The position numbers and the translations under genes were made by a program. Below the pieces are notes generated by a model, which was not told where the DNA came from, did not search any database, and was given only the letters and a program-made list of their open reading frames with translations. Below, piece by piece: positions 1 through 9,504 of a DNA stretch of 64,000 nucleotides. Positions within the stretch are counted from its first letter, which is position 1. Each line of letters begins with the position of its first letter. Source of the stretch: Chaenocephalus aceratus (taxonomy: Eukaryota > Chordata > Actinopteri > Perciformes > Channichthyidae); contig CM043790.1 of the NCBI GenBank assembly GCA_023974075.1, positions 20,785,883 through 20,849,882 on the forward strand, given 5' to 3'.

Positions 1-704
1 CAAACAAGAAGTGTTCTCCCTAAAGGAATACCCTTTCCGTCCAATGTGAAATGCTGTGGTGTTTTCTGAAATGCTGTGGTGTTTTGTGAAATGCTGCGGC
101 GTTTTCTGAAATGCTGTAGTGTTTTGTGAAATGCTGTGGTGTTTTGTGAAATGCTGTGGTGTTTTGTGAAATGCTGTGGTGTTTTGTGAAATGCTGTAGT
201 GTTTTGTGAAATGCTGTGGTGTTTTGTGAAATGCTGTGGTGTTTTGTGAAATGCTGTGGTGTTTTCTGAAATGCTGTGGTGTTTTATGAAATGCTGTGGT
301 GTTTTGTGAAATGCTGTAGTGTTTTGTGAAATGCTGTAGTGTTTTGTGAAATGCTGTGGTGTTTTGTGAAATGCTGTAGTGTTTTGTGAAATGCTGTGGT
401 GTTTTGTGAAATGCTGTAGTGTTTTCTGAAATGCTGTAGTGTTTTGTGAAATGCTGTGGTGTTTTGTGAAATGCTGTAGTGTTTTGTGAAATGCTGTGGT
501 GTTTTGTGAAATGCTGTGGTGTTTTGTGAAATGCTGTAGTGTTTTGTGAAATGCTGTAGTGTTTTGTGAAATGCTGTAGTGTTTTCTGAAATGCTGTAGT
601 GTTTTGTGAAATGCTGTGGCGTTTTGTGAAATGCTGTAGTGTTTTGTGAAATGCTGTGGTGTTTTCTGAAATGCTGTGGTGTCTTGCACTTCAGGGCCAC
701 CGTA
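1..704 (+). mobile_element. Dispersed element with a 20-bp satellite core, copy 1
   Basis: The window opens inside a dispersed element. A short unique head (about 1-44, containing AAGGAATACCCTTTCCGT) leads into the 20-bp array. The array is followed by a terminal block CACTTCAGGGCCACCGTA at 687-704. The same head and terminal block bracket a second copy at 8615-9504. The terminal block also occurs, inverted, at the end of a third copy at 4964-5056. Seeing the same head-array-tail order more than once shows this is a mobile or dispersed unit and not a local expansion. I do not recognise a transposase or superfamily, and the true left end may lie outside the window. Confidence 0.6.
45..682 (+). 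repeat. 20-bp tandem repeat, about 32 copies
   Basis: About 32 head-to-tail copies of a 20-bp unit close to GTTTTGTGAAATGCTGTGGT. Variation is concentrated at two places: G or C after GTTTT, and GG or AG in CTGTGGT. Because three units equal 60 bp, the array stays open in some frames and gives a long low-complexity reading frame on the minus strand; this is a repeat artefact and not a gene. Short versions of the array occur at about 4985-5056 (inverted) and 8637-8689 plus 9398-9490. Confidence 0.95.
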
Positions 705-1017
705 CTACTTCATTGGTGTGGTATTACTCAAAAGGTAAAAATGCTACATGCTAAATATAACACATCAACTATTCTTTCAGAAAGTGCCAGCAAAAGAAAA
801 TAAATTAAAACGAGTTTTAGTATAGTTACAATACATGAGCTTACAACGCTTTTCTATTTTTTTCCTATCATTTGAAACTTGAAATGATGTTTTGGATTTT
901 GATTTTCTGAAAGAGCTTAGTCTTTTTTATTAGGAGGACAGTCTTGCAGATCATAACGCAGCAATTACTTCATGTGGTTTTGACCTTCTAAATGCACAAC
1001 AGAGATTGAGGCCTACA
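705..1017. other. Intergenic, nothing recognised
   Basis: AT-rich sequence between the satellite element and the TTAA-flanked MITE. No gene, RNA or repeat could be recognised. Confidence 0.5.
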
Positions 1018-1021
1018 TTAA

Positions 1022-1402
1022 AGGTGGGGTAGGTCATTTTGGAGAAACCAGCTCGAGTGCGCTAGAATTTGAAAATACACAACCGGAGAAAATCTGCCAC
1101 TTCCTTGCAGAGTCCCTCTTCCAACACATACGAATGCGCACATGACCAATGAGGGCACGAGATAAGTTTGTGCACAGATGGAAGGCTGACAGGCAGGTAG
1201 GCCATCCAGTTATTTTAGCCGGGCCGGCTAAAATGATTGGTCGTGCTTTTTACAGTACCACGGCTTCCACAGATGATGTTTTTTTATGGATTTTTTGTCA
1301 AAGCACTTCAGATATTCATTGCTATCGGATGTTCAGAGCATTCCATGGAATAGAACAAAAAGTGTATCTCGAGTCGGTTTCTCAAACTTACCTACCCCAC
1401 CT
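1022..1402. mobile_element. TTAA-flanked MITE, copy 1 (381 bp)
   Basis: Short element with terminal inverted repeats starting AGGTGGGGTAGGT at the left and ending ACCTACCCCACCT at the right. It is flanked on both sides by TTAA (1018-1021 and 1403-1406). A second copy at 12217-12598 has the same size, ends and TTAA flanks. TTAA duplication is the hallmark of piggyBac-type transposition, which suggests a piggyBac-mobilised MITE, although a TA duplication with one extra AA of terminal repeat is also formally possible. The inverted ends extend imperfectly for about 40 bp (GGAGAAACC / GGTTTCTC). It has no coding capacity. Confidence 0.8.
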
Positions 1403-1406
1403 TTAA

Positions 1407-2101
1407 CTGAATCAAGAAAACGGTATTGTAAAACTACATTATTAATTTGAAGAACGAGAAAGAAAAATAATTATCGTTAAGCCTAAAAAAAGACAAATGG
1501 GCATGACAAACCTACAGAATCTAAAATTCTACATTCGTCAAGCATTTTATGGAATTAGCCATACTGATGATATCTCAACCTTAATAGGTTTTGGCCAGAA
1601 AAACCTTCGGCACTGCTCCACACTGCGCTATTGGTGAATGTCTTGTAGAAAAGAGCAGAAAAGTCAATTTATCTTTCAAGTATTCTGTCCTGCTCTCTCC
1701 TCCTTGTCAAGTTTCAGCCAGAGGAAGAAACTGGCTAGTGCACACACGAGGGCTGTAATGTGGTTTCAGTGTCTGGGCCCCTGTGGTATAGTACCCTCAG
1801 GTGGAAAACCTTTCAGACTGTGTTGTCACATCACAACTCCAATTATCAACAGCAGGAGTACCCTTTCATTTATATTACATCTTTCTCCCTTTCTTCCTAC
1901 TGCACCCTTCTTCTGCTTTGTCTGCGCTCTCATCTCTGCTCCTGGCTCCCTCGACCTCAACACTTTTCTACTAATCTTCTGTCTCAGCAAATCATACAAT
2001 TTTTTCCCCGACACTCACCGCGTTGTACTGCGCTGAATGGCTGCTACTCTCACAGCCTCACTTATTTTTCTCGGCCAGTGTTTGGACAAGAAGAGCTGCT
2101 T
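1407..2101. other. Intergenic, no gene supported
   Basis: Two overlapping open frames of just over 120 codons on the + strand (about 1638-2131) have the composition of pyrimidine-rich noncoding DNA and show no domain I recognise. I see nothing else in this stretch. Confidence 0.4.
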
Positions 2102-2103
2102 TA

Positions 2104-3294
2104 CAGTTTTTCTCGATTGCTAACACACTAAAATTATACATGAAGCACAATTATTTTAACTGACACTCAAAGAGCAAAACATCAGCTCAAATCTCCAAAA
2201 CTCTAAACACGTTTTCAGCTTTTCACACAATTTGCAAATCAACATGGCACTTTTTGCAAACCACTGCACACGTTTCTCCACGTGAGACACAGGAATCTGA
2301 CATAAAGTCACGTGTTAGCAGGTTTAAAACACTGATATTCAAAATGCCTCACACATGGACCAATGATCAAGAAGCACGTTCCACCTGACCAAACACCTTG
2401 TAGCATTATTGTTGGCTCATCAATCAGGATGTTAGCACTATGAAAAGAACACAGGTGAGTACTTTCTTACAGCAACAATGGAAGCCAACATGGAAGCAAG
2501 AACAAGAGGAAGAGCAAGAGGAAGGGCTGGGCTGAGAGTGACAGGAGGAGGAAGAATGAGAGGTAGAGGTAGAGCTGGAGGGAGAGGACGTGGACAAAGA
2601 ACAATACTCTCATGATATATCAGTGCTTGTATCTGTTGTGTGAAACGTATTTACTTCATTACTGTAATTGAATTGTTGGCATGTTGCATACTATAACTGC
2701 ACAACAATCCTGCACAATGTACTGTGGTAAACTTACTTTGATGCAACACAGACACTGACCGACCACTATGTCTTTGTTGTTTATCTGAAGGACTGAGAAA
2801 CAAAGAGGTGGAAGGCCAAGGGTTTCCAATGAGGCACAGGAAGCAGCAGTTACATACTGAGTTTTGGAAAACAATGCATCACACTTAGAGAGATCCGAAG
2901 CATAGTAACTATGTGCTGAGATGCATGTTTCTGCAGTGTTATCTTTGAATAAAATGTGATTTCTTTCAACAACTCATTTGTATTTCTTCATTTACTGTAT
3001 TTCTGTAAACTCAGCAATCTTTCTCTGCAGAACCCTCTCTGTACAGAGCATAGCCCATAACAGAGGAAAGTGCTTTAGAGTATGCTCAGCAGTGTGTAGC
3101 TGGGTGGTCAAACAATCTAGTATTATGAATGAAGTGTGTTATATTTGGTGCTAAAGTTTGCATTTGGTAAGTGTTTATGTAGTTTTGAGGGCAGTTCTTC
3201 ATTGAGCAGGAGAAATTAGGTGTTTTGCACTTTGGGTGTGTGGTTTTGTGAATTGTGTGGAAAAAAAGTGTGTGTTAGCAATCGAAAAAAACTG
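2104..3294 (+). mobile_element. Tc1/mariner-type element, internally deleted (1191 bp)
   Basis: Terminal inverted repeats begin CAGTTTTTCTCGATTGCTAA at the left. The right end, read inverted, is CAGTTTTTTTCGATTGCTAA. Both ends are flanked by TA (2102-2103 and 3295-3296), the target duplication of the Tc1/mariner (IS630) superfamily. Only the start of a coding region survives (see 2478-2615), and no DDE catalytic core is visible. The element is therefore a non-autonomous deletion derivative. Confidence 0.75.
2478..2615 (+). pseudogene. Arg/Gly-rich N-terminus of a transposase remnant
   Basis: A 45-residue open frame inside the TA-flanked element, starting at an ATG preceded by a splice-acceptor-like TTCTTACAG. 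The product is almost wholly arginine, glycine and alanine (repeats of RGRA and GRGR type). Such RG-rich N-terminal tails precede the DNA-binding domain in some fish IS630-like transposases. The frame stops just where the DNA-binding domain would be expected, which fits the internal deletion of the host element. The assignment rests on composition and context only. Confidence 0.4.
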
Positions 3295-3296
3295 TA

Positions 3297-4204
3297 AATG
3301 GAAGCATATTGTAGTCTTAAGATGATCAGAGTGGAGAGGATCTGATAATTCAACTAGTGTGTCACAGACTATCACTAAAACACTATAAACTACAAGAGAA
3401 CTATGCTACTGTATCACATTCAAGTTAGAAATCTCTAATCAAAAGAACGATCCTATTGATTTCTGCCTTCTTCCACATCACAAGTCTAGTCTTATTCCCT
3501 TGCTTTTACATTGATTATTCTTTTTATTGTTTCCATTTCTCTTTGCTCTTCATTCCTGCTCCAATTTACTAGCATATGTCTTAATTCCGGTGTATATTCC
3601 ATGTGTAATATATGTGCTTCTTCTTATTCTGTTTCTGCCTCGACACAGGATTTTCCCTACAGGATTTTTAAAGGTCCATCTTATCATATCTTATCTTAAT
3701 TAATCTTGAGACATATGATAGTTAGAGTACAAACATTGTATTACAGGAGCTGTATAATGATTAGTAGAGCTTGTTAAAGTTATGACACATTTGGAATTGT
3801 ATTCATTTTTTGAATGAGCAAAATAATAGATGTAAAGTCGTATCATCATCCTTAAATGTAGTTTATATTAAAGATTCAACAGTAAAAAAATGTGGATTTC
3901 AAGACTCTTGCACTGAAGATTATAAATGGTAGCGGTGTGAGATTTTGCACTGATAAAGTGAGTGTAACATTTTTCCTAATGGAAGATGGATAGCAAGGTG
4001 ATGCCCTGTTTGGCAGCTTACAAATCAGGCATCTTGTCCACATCTTGTTCCTATATTTAATAGAACTGCCCGGGTCTTGATAGATTGAGTGGGGAAGTTC
4101 ATGAGATCTTTCTAGAGGGTTATCAAGAATAACTTGTATCCAATGACCTTTTCCCTCTCTGTCTGTGTCTGTGTATTCTCTTGTTCCGATTAACCCAGCC
4201 AAAT
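3297..4204. other. Intergenic, nothing recognised
   Basis: AT-rich single-copy-looking DNA with no supported gene or repeat. Confidence 0.4.
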
Positions 4205-4800
4205 CTTTTTTCTTGTTTTGTATCTATATCTACGCCGGGATCCGGAGTCGAGGCTGATCCTCTTGCTGTAGTCCTGTGTCTTGGATCCTCTATCCTGAGT
4301 TTTGGATTAAGTCGTGGACTTCGGGTCGTGGCTGAACCTGTCTCTGCGGTCCTGCCTTGGGTCTCGTCATGCTGCTTCCCTGATGGCTTCCACAGGATTG
4401 TAGCTGACATCCTCGTGGATTCATCTTCTTATTACAGACACATGCATTTCCTAACATTCGGTCTATATGCTGTAAAATGAATTATCTCTTCGATTTACAC
4501 ACGGCATCTATTGCACGTATGTCCGTCCTGGGAGAGGGATCCCTCCTCTGTTGCTCTCCCTGAGGTTTCTCCCATTTTTTCCCCTTAAACTGTGGGTTTT
4601 CTCTGGAAGTTTTTCCTTGTACGATGTGAGGGTCTAAGGACAGAGGGTGTCGTTTTTCTCATACTGATATTCTGAACAATCTGTGCTGTTGTATTTGCTG
4701 TAAAGTGTCTTTACTGTAGGCTATTTTTATTTTATGTACAGCACTTTGGCTCGACCAAAAATCGTTTATAAATGTGCTATATAAATAAAACTTGATTTGA
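4205..4800 (+). mobile_element. Retroposon fragment with L2-like 3' tail
   Basis: The 3' part of this stretch reads like a teleost retroposon. It contains the block GGGAGAGGGATCCCTCCTCT followed by a T-rich section, and ends with GTGCTATATAAATAAAACTT and a short TTGAT repeat. The GCTATATAAAT tail is shared with the L2-like LINE at 6960-7922 and the SINE at 32370-32656, which suggests a common reverse-transcriptase recognition end. The 5' boundary is approximate and no open coding frame remains. Confidence 0.5.
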
Positions 4801-4963
4801 TTTGACATGTTCTGCTCCACAAAATCAGATAGCATGATCACCAGCCATATTTGACTATAATATTTGCAGATTATTTTTTATTGAAGCATTCCTGAGTGTG
4901 ATAAGATCCACCGTCTTCAGAATTACCATACCAGTGACATTTACTTCTACAACCTTATTTATG

Positions 4964-5056
4964 TACGGTGGCCCTGAGGTGCAAGTCAAAACAGCATTTC
5001 ACAAAACACTACAGCATTTCAGAAAACACCACAGCATTTCAGAAAGCACCACAGTA
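4964..5056 (-). mobile_element. Satellite-core element, short inverted copy 2
   Basis: Begins with TACGGTGGCCCTGAGGTGCA, the inverted terminal block of the element at 1-704. About four units of the 20-bp repeat follow in reverse orientation (ACAGCATTTCAGAAAACACC). It is much shorter than the 32-unit array in copy 1, so copy number in the core differs greatly between insertions. Confidence 0.7.
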
Positions 5057-5139
5057 TAACTCAATTGGATTATTGAAAATTATACAGCTCCCTTTCATAT
5101 GAGTGTTGAGAGCTGTACCCATAAATTCATTTTGTGCTC

Positions 5140-5446
5140 AAACTTTTTTAACTTCAACATTTAAAAAACAATCATGGCCCCGAACCCCCCGAGAGGAGGT
5201 GAGGTCCACCCCCAAATATAGCAGGTTAAAATAATTAAATTGAATACATTTTATTTTAGTAAACACTGAAAACTGGTCCCACAGACCCAAACAGCACACA
5301 CAGGTTAAAAGTAAGCATATAATAATGTTAAAATGTGCTAAATACACTGCAAAAAAACAAAACAAAAAAGAGGAGTAAAAGTACCTCTCGACTTGTTTTA
5401 TTTTTTGAAAGTAGTTCTCATCCTAAAAAAGGTTGGAGACCCCTGT
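5140..5446 (-). mobile_element. hAT (Charlie-like) end fragment
   Basis: Ends at 5446 with GGTTGGAGACCCCTG, which inverted is CAGGGGTCTCCAACC, a typical hAT/Charlie terminal sequence. The same terminus in the opposite orientation begins at 30424, where a hAT transposase relic lies just inside it. The inner boundary here is uncertain and no second end or target duplication was found, so this is treated as a truncated fragment. Confidence 0.45.
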
Positions 5447-5783
5447 TATAGAACTACAGAGCCCTTGAGGGCAGGGTGCGAACTGGAGGGGAGCAGGGGG
5501 AGCTATAGCTCCCCTAGTGGTGACATGAGCTCCCCTGGGAACATGGTTTGTGAAATTTGGGGGGAGCTCTCTAAAATACTGATATGATGACCAAATAAAT
5601 GTGGGCATGTTTTTTTTTTCAAAGGTGTAAAATAAGTGAAATAAAATTATATTTAGAGTTTATGATTCATGAAAAAAGTGTCCCCTGCTTGCACGCTGCC
5701 CGCAGCTCCACCCACTACCCACTCACTCACAAGCTCGTTTAGTTAGCACTGCATGTTTACCAGGCATTATTGCTGCTGCTGAC

Positions 5784-6155
5784 ATGTCGAAAAGAAAAAA
5801 ACAACTTACCTTGGGCAATTTCTTTAAAAAGACGGCCAAACAACCTGATCAAGAAGACCAACCGAATGTAGCTGGTGGTAGCACATCGTACGTTGTGACT
5901 GCTGCTACAACAGAACCGAGAGAGGAGGGAGCTAACGTCAGTGCTAGTGCTAACTTGACAGCTAACGTTAACTTGGGGGCTGAAGAGACACAAGAAGACG
6001 AGCCGTTGTGTTGTGTGTGTGGCGTCGCGTCTCTCCAGGCAATGAGAGGGTTGTGTTGTGCTATAGCTGTATTATTAATATTAATATTGTTCATGGTTGG
6101 TGCCGCTGGCTGCTCTTATCGCGTGTGTTCGGCTCTGTGTAGGCTACAGCCATAA
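5784..6155 (+). pseudogene. Truncated hAT transposase N-terminus
   Basis: The frame opens MSKRKKQLTLGNFF, followed by a lysine-rich stretch. This basic TLxxFF start is familiar from hAT-type transposases and host genes derived from them that carry a TTF/MYM-type zinc finger. The next 80 residues are low-complexity, with a CCVC motif and then a hydrophobic run that reads like out-of-frame sequence. The RNase H-like core and the hAT dimerisation domain are missing from the whole 1-kb element. It is best seen as the leftover first coding part of a deleted transposase. Confidence 0.5.
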
Positions 6156-6433
6156 TAGGCTATAGCCTATGTGAAACAATGTAGCCTGTTTTTGAGTCAT
6201 TTTAAGTTGATTTAATTAAACAGTCAAACGTTACATTGGTGGTCCGTGGATTATTTATTATCAAGTTGATTGAAGTTTGCGTAGCCCATACATGCTCGGG
6301 AAATCTGTTGACATGAACATGATCCATCGGGACGTTTCATGTAAATGTAGACCTGTGGCACCACCCCGTGTGCAACAGATTTTCTCTTTATAATAGGCCT
6401 ATGTCTGTGCTGTTGCTATTAATGCACGGATCA

Positions 6434-6453
6434 CCCCCCCCCCCCCCCCCCCC
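6434..6453 (+). repeat. Poly-C tract, 20 bases
   Basis: Uninterrupted run of 20 C near the right end of the hAT at 5472-6480. The true length in the genome is uncertain because such tracts are prone to sequencing slippage. Confidence 0.9.
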
Positions 6454-6540
6454 GGAGACCGTGGTATAGTTCGCACACTGCTTGAGGGTTCATAGAGAGA
6501 AAAATAAATAAAACGAGGCCACGTTTTATTAATTTGTGCG

Positions 6541-6620
6541 CACGATATACTTTCTCGTTCACACGATATACTTTCTCGTTCGCACGATATACTTTCTCGT
6601 TCGCACAAGATACTTTTTTA
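6541..6620 (+). repeat. 21-bp tandem repeat, about 3.8 copies
   Basis: Units start at 6541, 6562, 6583 and 6604 with consensus CACGATATACTTTCTCGTTC plus one base. The complement of the unit occurs once in the right arm of the surrounding foldback element near 8430, so the unit has been amplified only in the left arm. It codes for nothing recognisable. Confidence 0.8.
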
Positions 6621-6959
6621 TGGTAAAACACATCGAACTGCCCGATTACTACGCCATATTATTAGTTTTATGAAGAATATGTCCGGTCTTCAGGGCGTGT
6701 GTGTGTGGGCATTTGTTTATGATAGTGTCGTTCGTTCCGGTGCACTCCGGCAGGACTATAGCACTACATAGAGATTAAGATTAAACAAATGTCTTTCACT
6801 TGGGAATACAGATATACAGTAACTATGGAGAACCAGATGTGTGTAAATTACTGTTCATGGTCATTTGAAAACAAATGCCGGTGTCGGACACACACAAACA
6901 CACCGAACACACACACACAGAGCGGAGCTGAGCACAAACACACACACACATCATGCCCC

Positions 6960-7922
6960 CCCACTGTCACTTGTCAACTGCCTCCGTGACATCCACGCCT
7001 GGATGTCAAAAAATCTACTTAAACTCAACAATAACAAAACAGAGCTCATGGTTGTGGCCCCAAAAACACTGCTCCGGAAGGTTGGAGATCTGCTCCTCAC
7101 CATCGATGGCGGCTCCATCCACCCTTCCCCTGAGGTTCGCAGCATGGGCGTCACTCTGGACTCTAGCCTCACTTTCAACTCCCACATCAGGTCTACTGTC
7201 AAAACTGCTTTCTTTCACCTACGAAACATCTCCAGACTCCAGCCCTCTCTCCCCGACCCCGTTGCAGAAACATTCATTCATACCTTCATCTCCTCTCGTC
7301 TGGACTACTGCAATGGAGTTCTGTTCGGGGTCACCAGCAAAGCCCCGGACAGGCTCCAGTACGTCCGGAACTCTGCAGCCAGGCTCCTCACCCACACTAA
7401 GCCCTGGCAACACATCACCCTACCCTCATCCACCTTCACTGGCTCCCGGTCAAGTCACGCTTCCAGTACAAACTCCTCCTGCTAACTTACAAATCTCTCC
7501 ACTCCCTAGCCCCTCCATACATATCTGACCTCCTTCAGCCCTACACCCCCTCTCGTCACCTGTGGTCCTCTGACAAAGGGCTGCTCTCCATCCAGCGCTC
7601 CAAGCTGAAAACATTTGGCAACAGAGCCTTCAGTGTTGCATCCCCCACCCTCTGGAATTCTCTCCCCTCTGCAATCAGGAATGCAGACACTCTGGACACC
7701 TTCAAAAAACACCTCAAACACCATCTGTTCACTCAGGCCTTTGGCCTCAACTAATACACAGTACTCAGCAACCTGTTCCTGTTTTGTTTTCTTCAGCCTA
7801 TGTATCTGTATGATTATTATTACTTTTTGTTTTCTTACTTCCCATTGTAAAGCGTCCTTGGGTTTTGTGAAAGGCGCTATATAAATTGAAATGATTATTA
7901 TTATTATTAGTATTATTATTAT
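6960..7922 (+). pseudogene. L2-like LINE, 5'-truncated reverse transcriptase C-terminus
   Basis: Translation from about 6983 gives the C-terminal third of an L2-type LINE ORF2. The motif order is AWMSKNLLKLNNNKTE, then LGVTLDSSLTFNSHI-like text, SRLDYCNGVLFG, then LQYVRNSAARLL. A frameshift near 7415 moves the match to another frame, where WLPVKSRFQYKLLLLTYKSL, LAPPYISDLLQPYTPSR and FGNRAFSVASPTLWNSLP follow up to TAA at about 7755. The 3' end has the GGCGCTATATAAATTG signal and an ATT-repeat tail. A possible imperfect target duplication (ATCATG then C-rich) flanks the copy. It is dead: 5' truncated and frameshifted. Its promoter and 5' domains are absent. Confidence 0.8.
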
Positions 7923-8519
7923 CATGTGCCCTGTTGACCGGAGATCTCCTTCATAAAACGAGTAAGAGGGGGAATAATCGGGCAGTTCGATGTGTGTGGT
8001 TAAATGTAGCAGCCTCGATCTCTATTCAGCTGTTCTACTTCATGAATGAATAGTAAATAGCAGATCCTGCTTCGCAGTACAGGCCACTGGTGCAGAGATT
8101 TCATAAAGTGAAGGAGGTTTTCCTTCTATAAAACAGCTGTGGGCAGCAGATACTGTGAGAGTCACGGACATGAATTAATAGATCAAAGCAGACTGGTTTA
8201 AAGACTCTTCTGTTTTGCGAATCCGGTGCTTAAACAAATAGCTCTGGCCAATATGTTCCGAAATGAAGTCCGAGTTTGAAATATCTCAAATAATGTATGC
8301 ATTGCCATTTCTCCACATAAACATAACAGTCTGCAATGAAATGGTTGTCTCCTCTGTGCTCCACTTCCTACTTGGCGCACCGGTAACTTTGTCGTGCGAA
8401 CAAAATAGTATTTTGTCCGAAAGAGAAAGTATATCGTGCGCACGAGATTCTTTTTTTTTTCTCCATGAACCTTTAGGGGCTCCGTATACAACGATACATT
8501 TGACTATTTTAAGCTTGGC

Positions 8520-8613
8520 CTACCATTTTATTGGAGCGATGAGGAACAGGTGGGGCTTGAAAAGGCCCATCTGTTCAAAGTGGGGAATGACAGAAAAAGT
8601 TTGAGAACCACTG
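8520..8613 (-). mobile_element. hAT end fragment (CAGTGGTTCTCAAACTTTTT type)
   Basis: The stretch ends GTTTGAGAACCACTG. Inverted, this is CAGTGGTTCTCAAAC followed by a T-run, a well-known hAT terminal sequence. It directly abuts the left head of satellite-element copy 3. No partner end was found, so only one terminus is supported. Confidence 0.5.
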
Positions 8614-8614
8614 C

Positions 8615-9504
8615 ACTAAAGGAATACCCTTTCCGTATAAGTTGAAATGCTGTGGAGTTTTGTGAAATGCTGTGGTGTTTTCTCAAACGCAGTGGCGAAC
8701 CGTGTCTATCACAACTGGACCTTCTGTAGACACACACACCCCCCACCGCCGCCACCCCCCCTCCGCGGCATTATAATGTCCGTCTTTTCACTGAATTGTC
8801 GTCTTGAAAAGAGTACTCACAACAATTCCGCAACAACTTCATCTTCCCCTGTTGCACTTGTCATTTCAACGTTAAAAACAATAAAACGGCATGAATTGCT
8901 TCGTCGCATTCATCTAGATCCTCTGCCTCGAGCCAGTTAACTAGCGGGCCTTCTAGAGTACCCTAGAAACGAGGGGAACTCTGAAAGATTACGCCCATTG
9001 GCTACAAATCAATATATGATTGGTTGATCAAACTGTCAGTCCAAACGTACGCTCTCATTCAGTGCAACGGCCAGGGCACTCGATCAAGGATGTAGAATAC
9101 CTTGGTTGAAGGATATTCTACTCAGAGACCCAGGACAAGATCTGATTGGTTGCTTTCTTTTCTAACACAAAACCACTGAAATGCGTAGTGCATGGTCCGA
9201 GAAGGACAAACAAATCAACGTAACACTGTAATATTACAGATCAACAACACAGATACGATTCTCATTTATTCATTTTATATACATTTTATTACATTTTATT
9301 TATATAATTAAATCGATTTTTTGTTTGTTTTATCTGAGTGTTCCAGGGTATTCTCTGAATACCTTGAAGGCCCTGACGGTTCACCACTGCTCAAACGCTG
9401 TAGTGTTTTCTGAAATGCTGTAGCGTTTTCTAAAATGCTGTAGCGTTTTGTGAAATGCTGGGGTGTTTCCTGAAATGCTGTTTTGACACTTCAGGGCCAC
9501 CGTA
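8615..9504 (+). mobile_element. Satellite-core element, copy 3, split by a hAT
   Basis: Head (AAAGGAATACCCTTTCCGT at about 8617-8636), two and a half 20-bp units (8637-8689), a hAT insertion (8690-9389), about five more units (9398-9490), and the terminal block CACTTCAGGGCCACCGTA ending near 9503. Removing the hAT and one octamer restores a continuous repeat array, so the hAT inserted into an existing array. Confidence 0.7.
8690..9389. mobile_element. Non-autonomous hAT with 8-bp target duplication (700 bp)
   Basis: Terminal inverted repeats are CAGTGGCGAACCGT at the left and ACGGTTCACCACTG at the right. The flanks carry the identical octamer CTCAAACG at 8682-8689 and 9390-9397. There is no open frame with transposase features. 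A pair of internal GGTATTC/GAATACC motifs is present. It is nested in the 20-bp satellite element. Confidence 0.85.

Larger units (their letters stand above)
5472..6480 (+). mobile_element. hAT element with exact 8-bp target duplication (1009 bp)
   Basis: Starts CAGGGTGCGAACT and ends AGTTCGCACACTG. It is flanked on both sides by the identical octamer CTTGAGGG (5464-5471 and 6481-6488), the diagnostic 8-bp duplication of hAT transposons. It retains the N-terminal part of a transposase-like frame (5784-6155) but no catalytic core, so it is an internally deleted, non-autonomous copy. It sits inside the left arm of the foldback element, so it inserted later. A 20-base C tract (6434-6453) lies near the right end. 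Confidence 0.85.
5447..8492. mobile_element. Long inverted-repeat (foldback) element carrying two nested insertions
   Basis: Ignoring the hAT at 5472-6480 and the LINE at 6960-7922, the left arm (5447-5471 joined to 6489-6705) is complementary to the right arm (7923-8492). The end blocks match (GGTTCAT with the adjacent A-run against its complement at about 8455-8475), as do GTGCGCACGATATACTTTCT blocks. The inner blocks ACACATCGAACTGCCCGATT (left) and AATCGGGCAGTTCGATGTGT (right) also match, followed by a shared TTTTATGAAG...CCGGTC...CAGGGC pattern. The right arm carries about 380 bp (8010-8390) absent from the left. No transposase is visible. The superfamily is not recognised. Confidence 0.5.

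Noticed and set aside
45..682. Possible CRISPR-like array
   Set aside because: Units are contiguous 20-bp tandem repeats with no unique spacers, in a vertebrate nuclear genome.
284..700. 138-codon open frame on the minus strand with a 20-residue repeat
   Set aside because: It is only the 20-bp satellite read in frame (three units equal 60 bp); no independent evidence of coding.
1149..1406. 85-codon frame on the + strand
   Set aside because: Lies inside the TTAA MITE, which is noncoding; the second copy does not preserve it.
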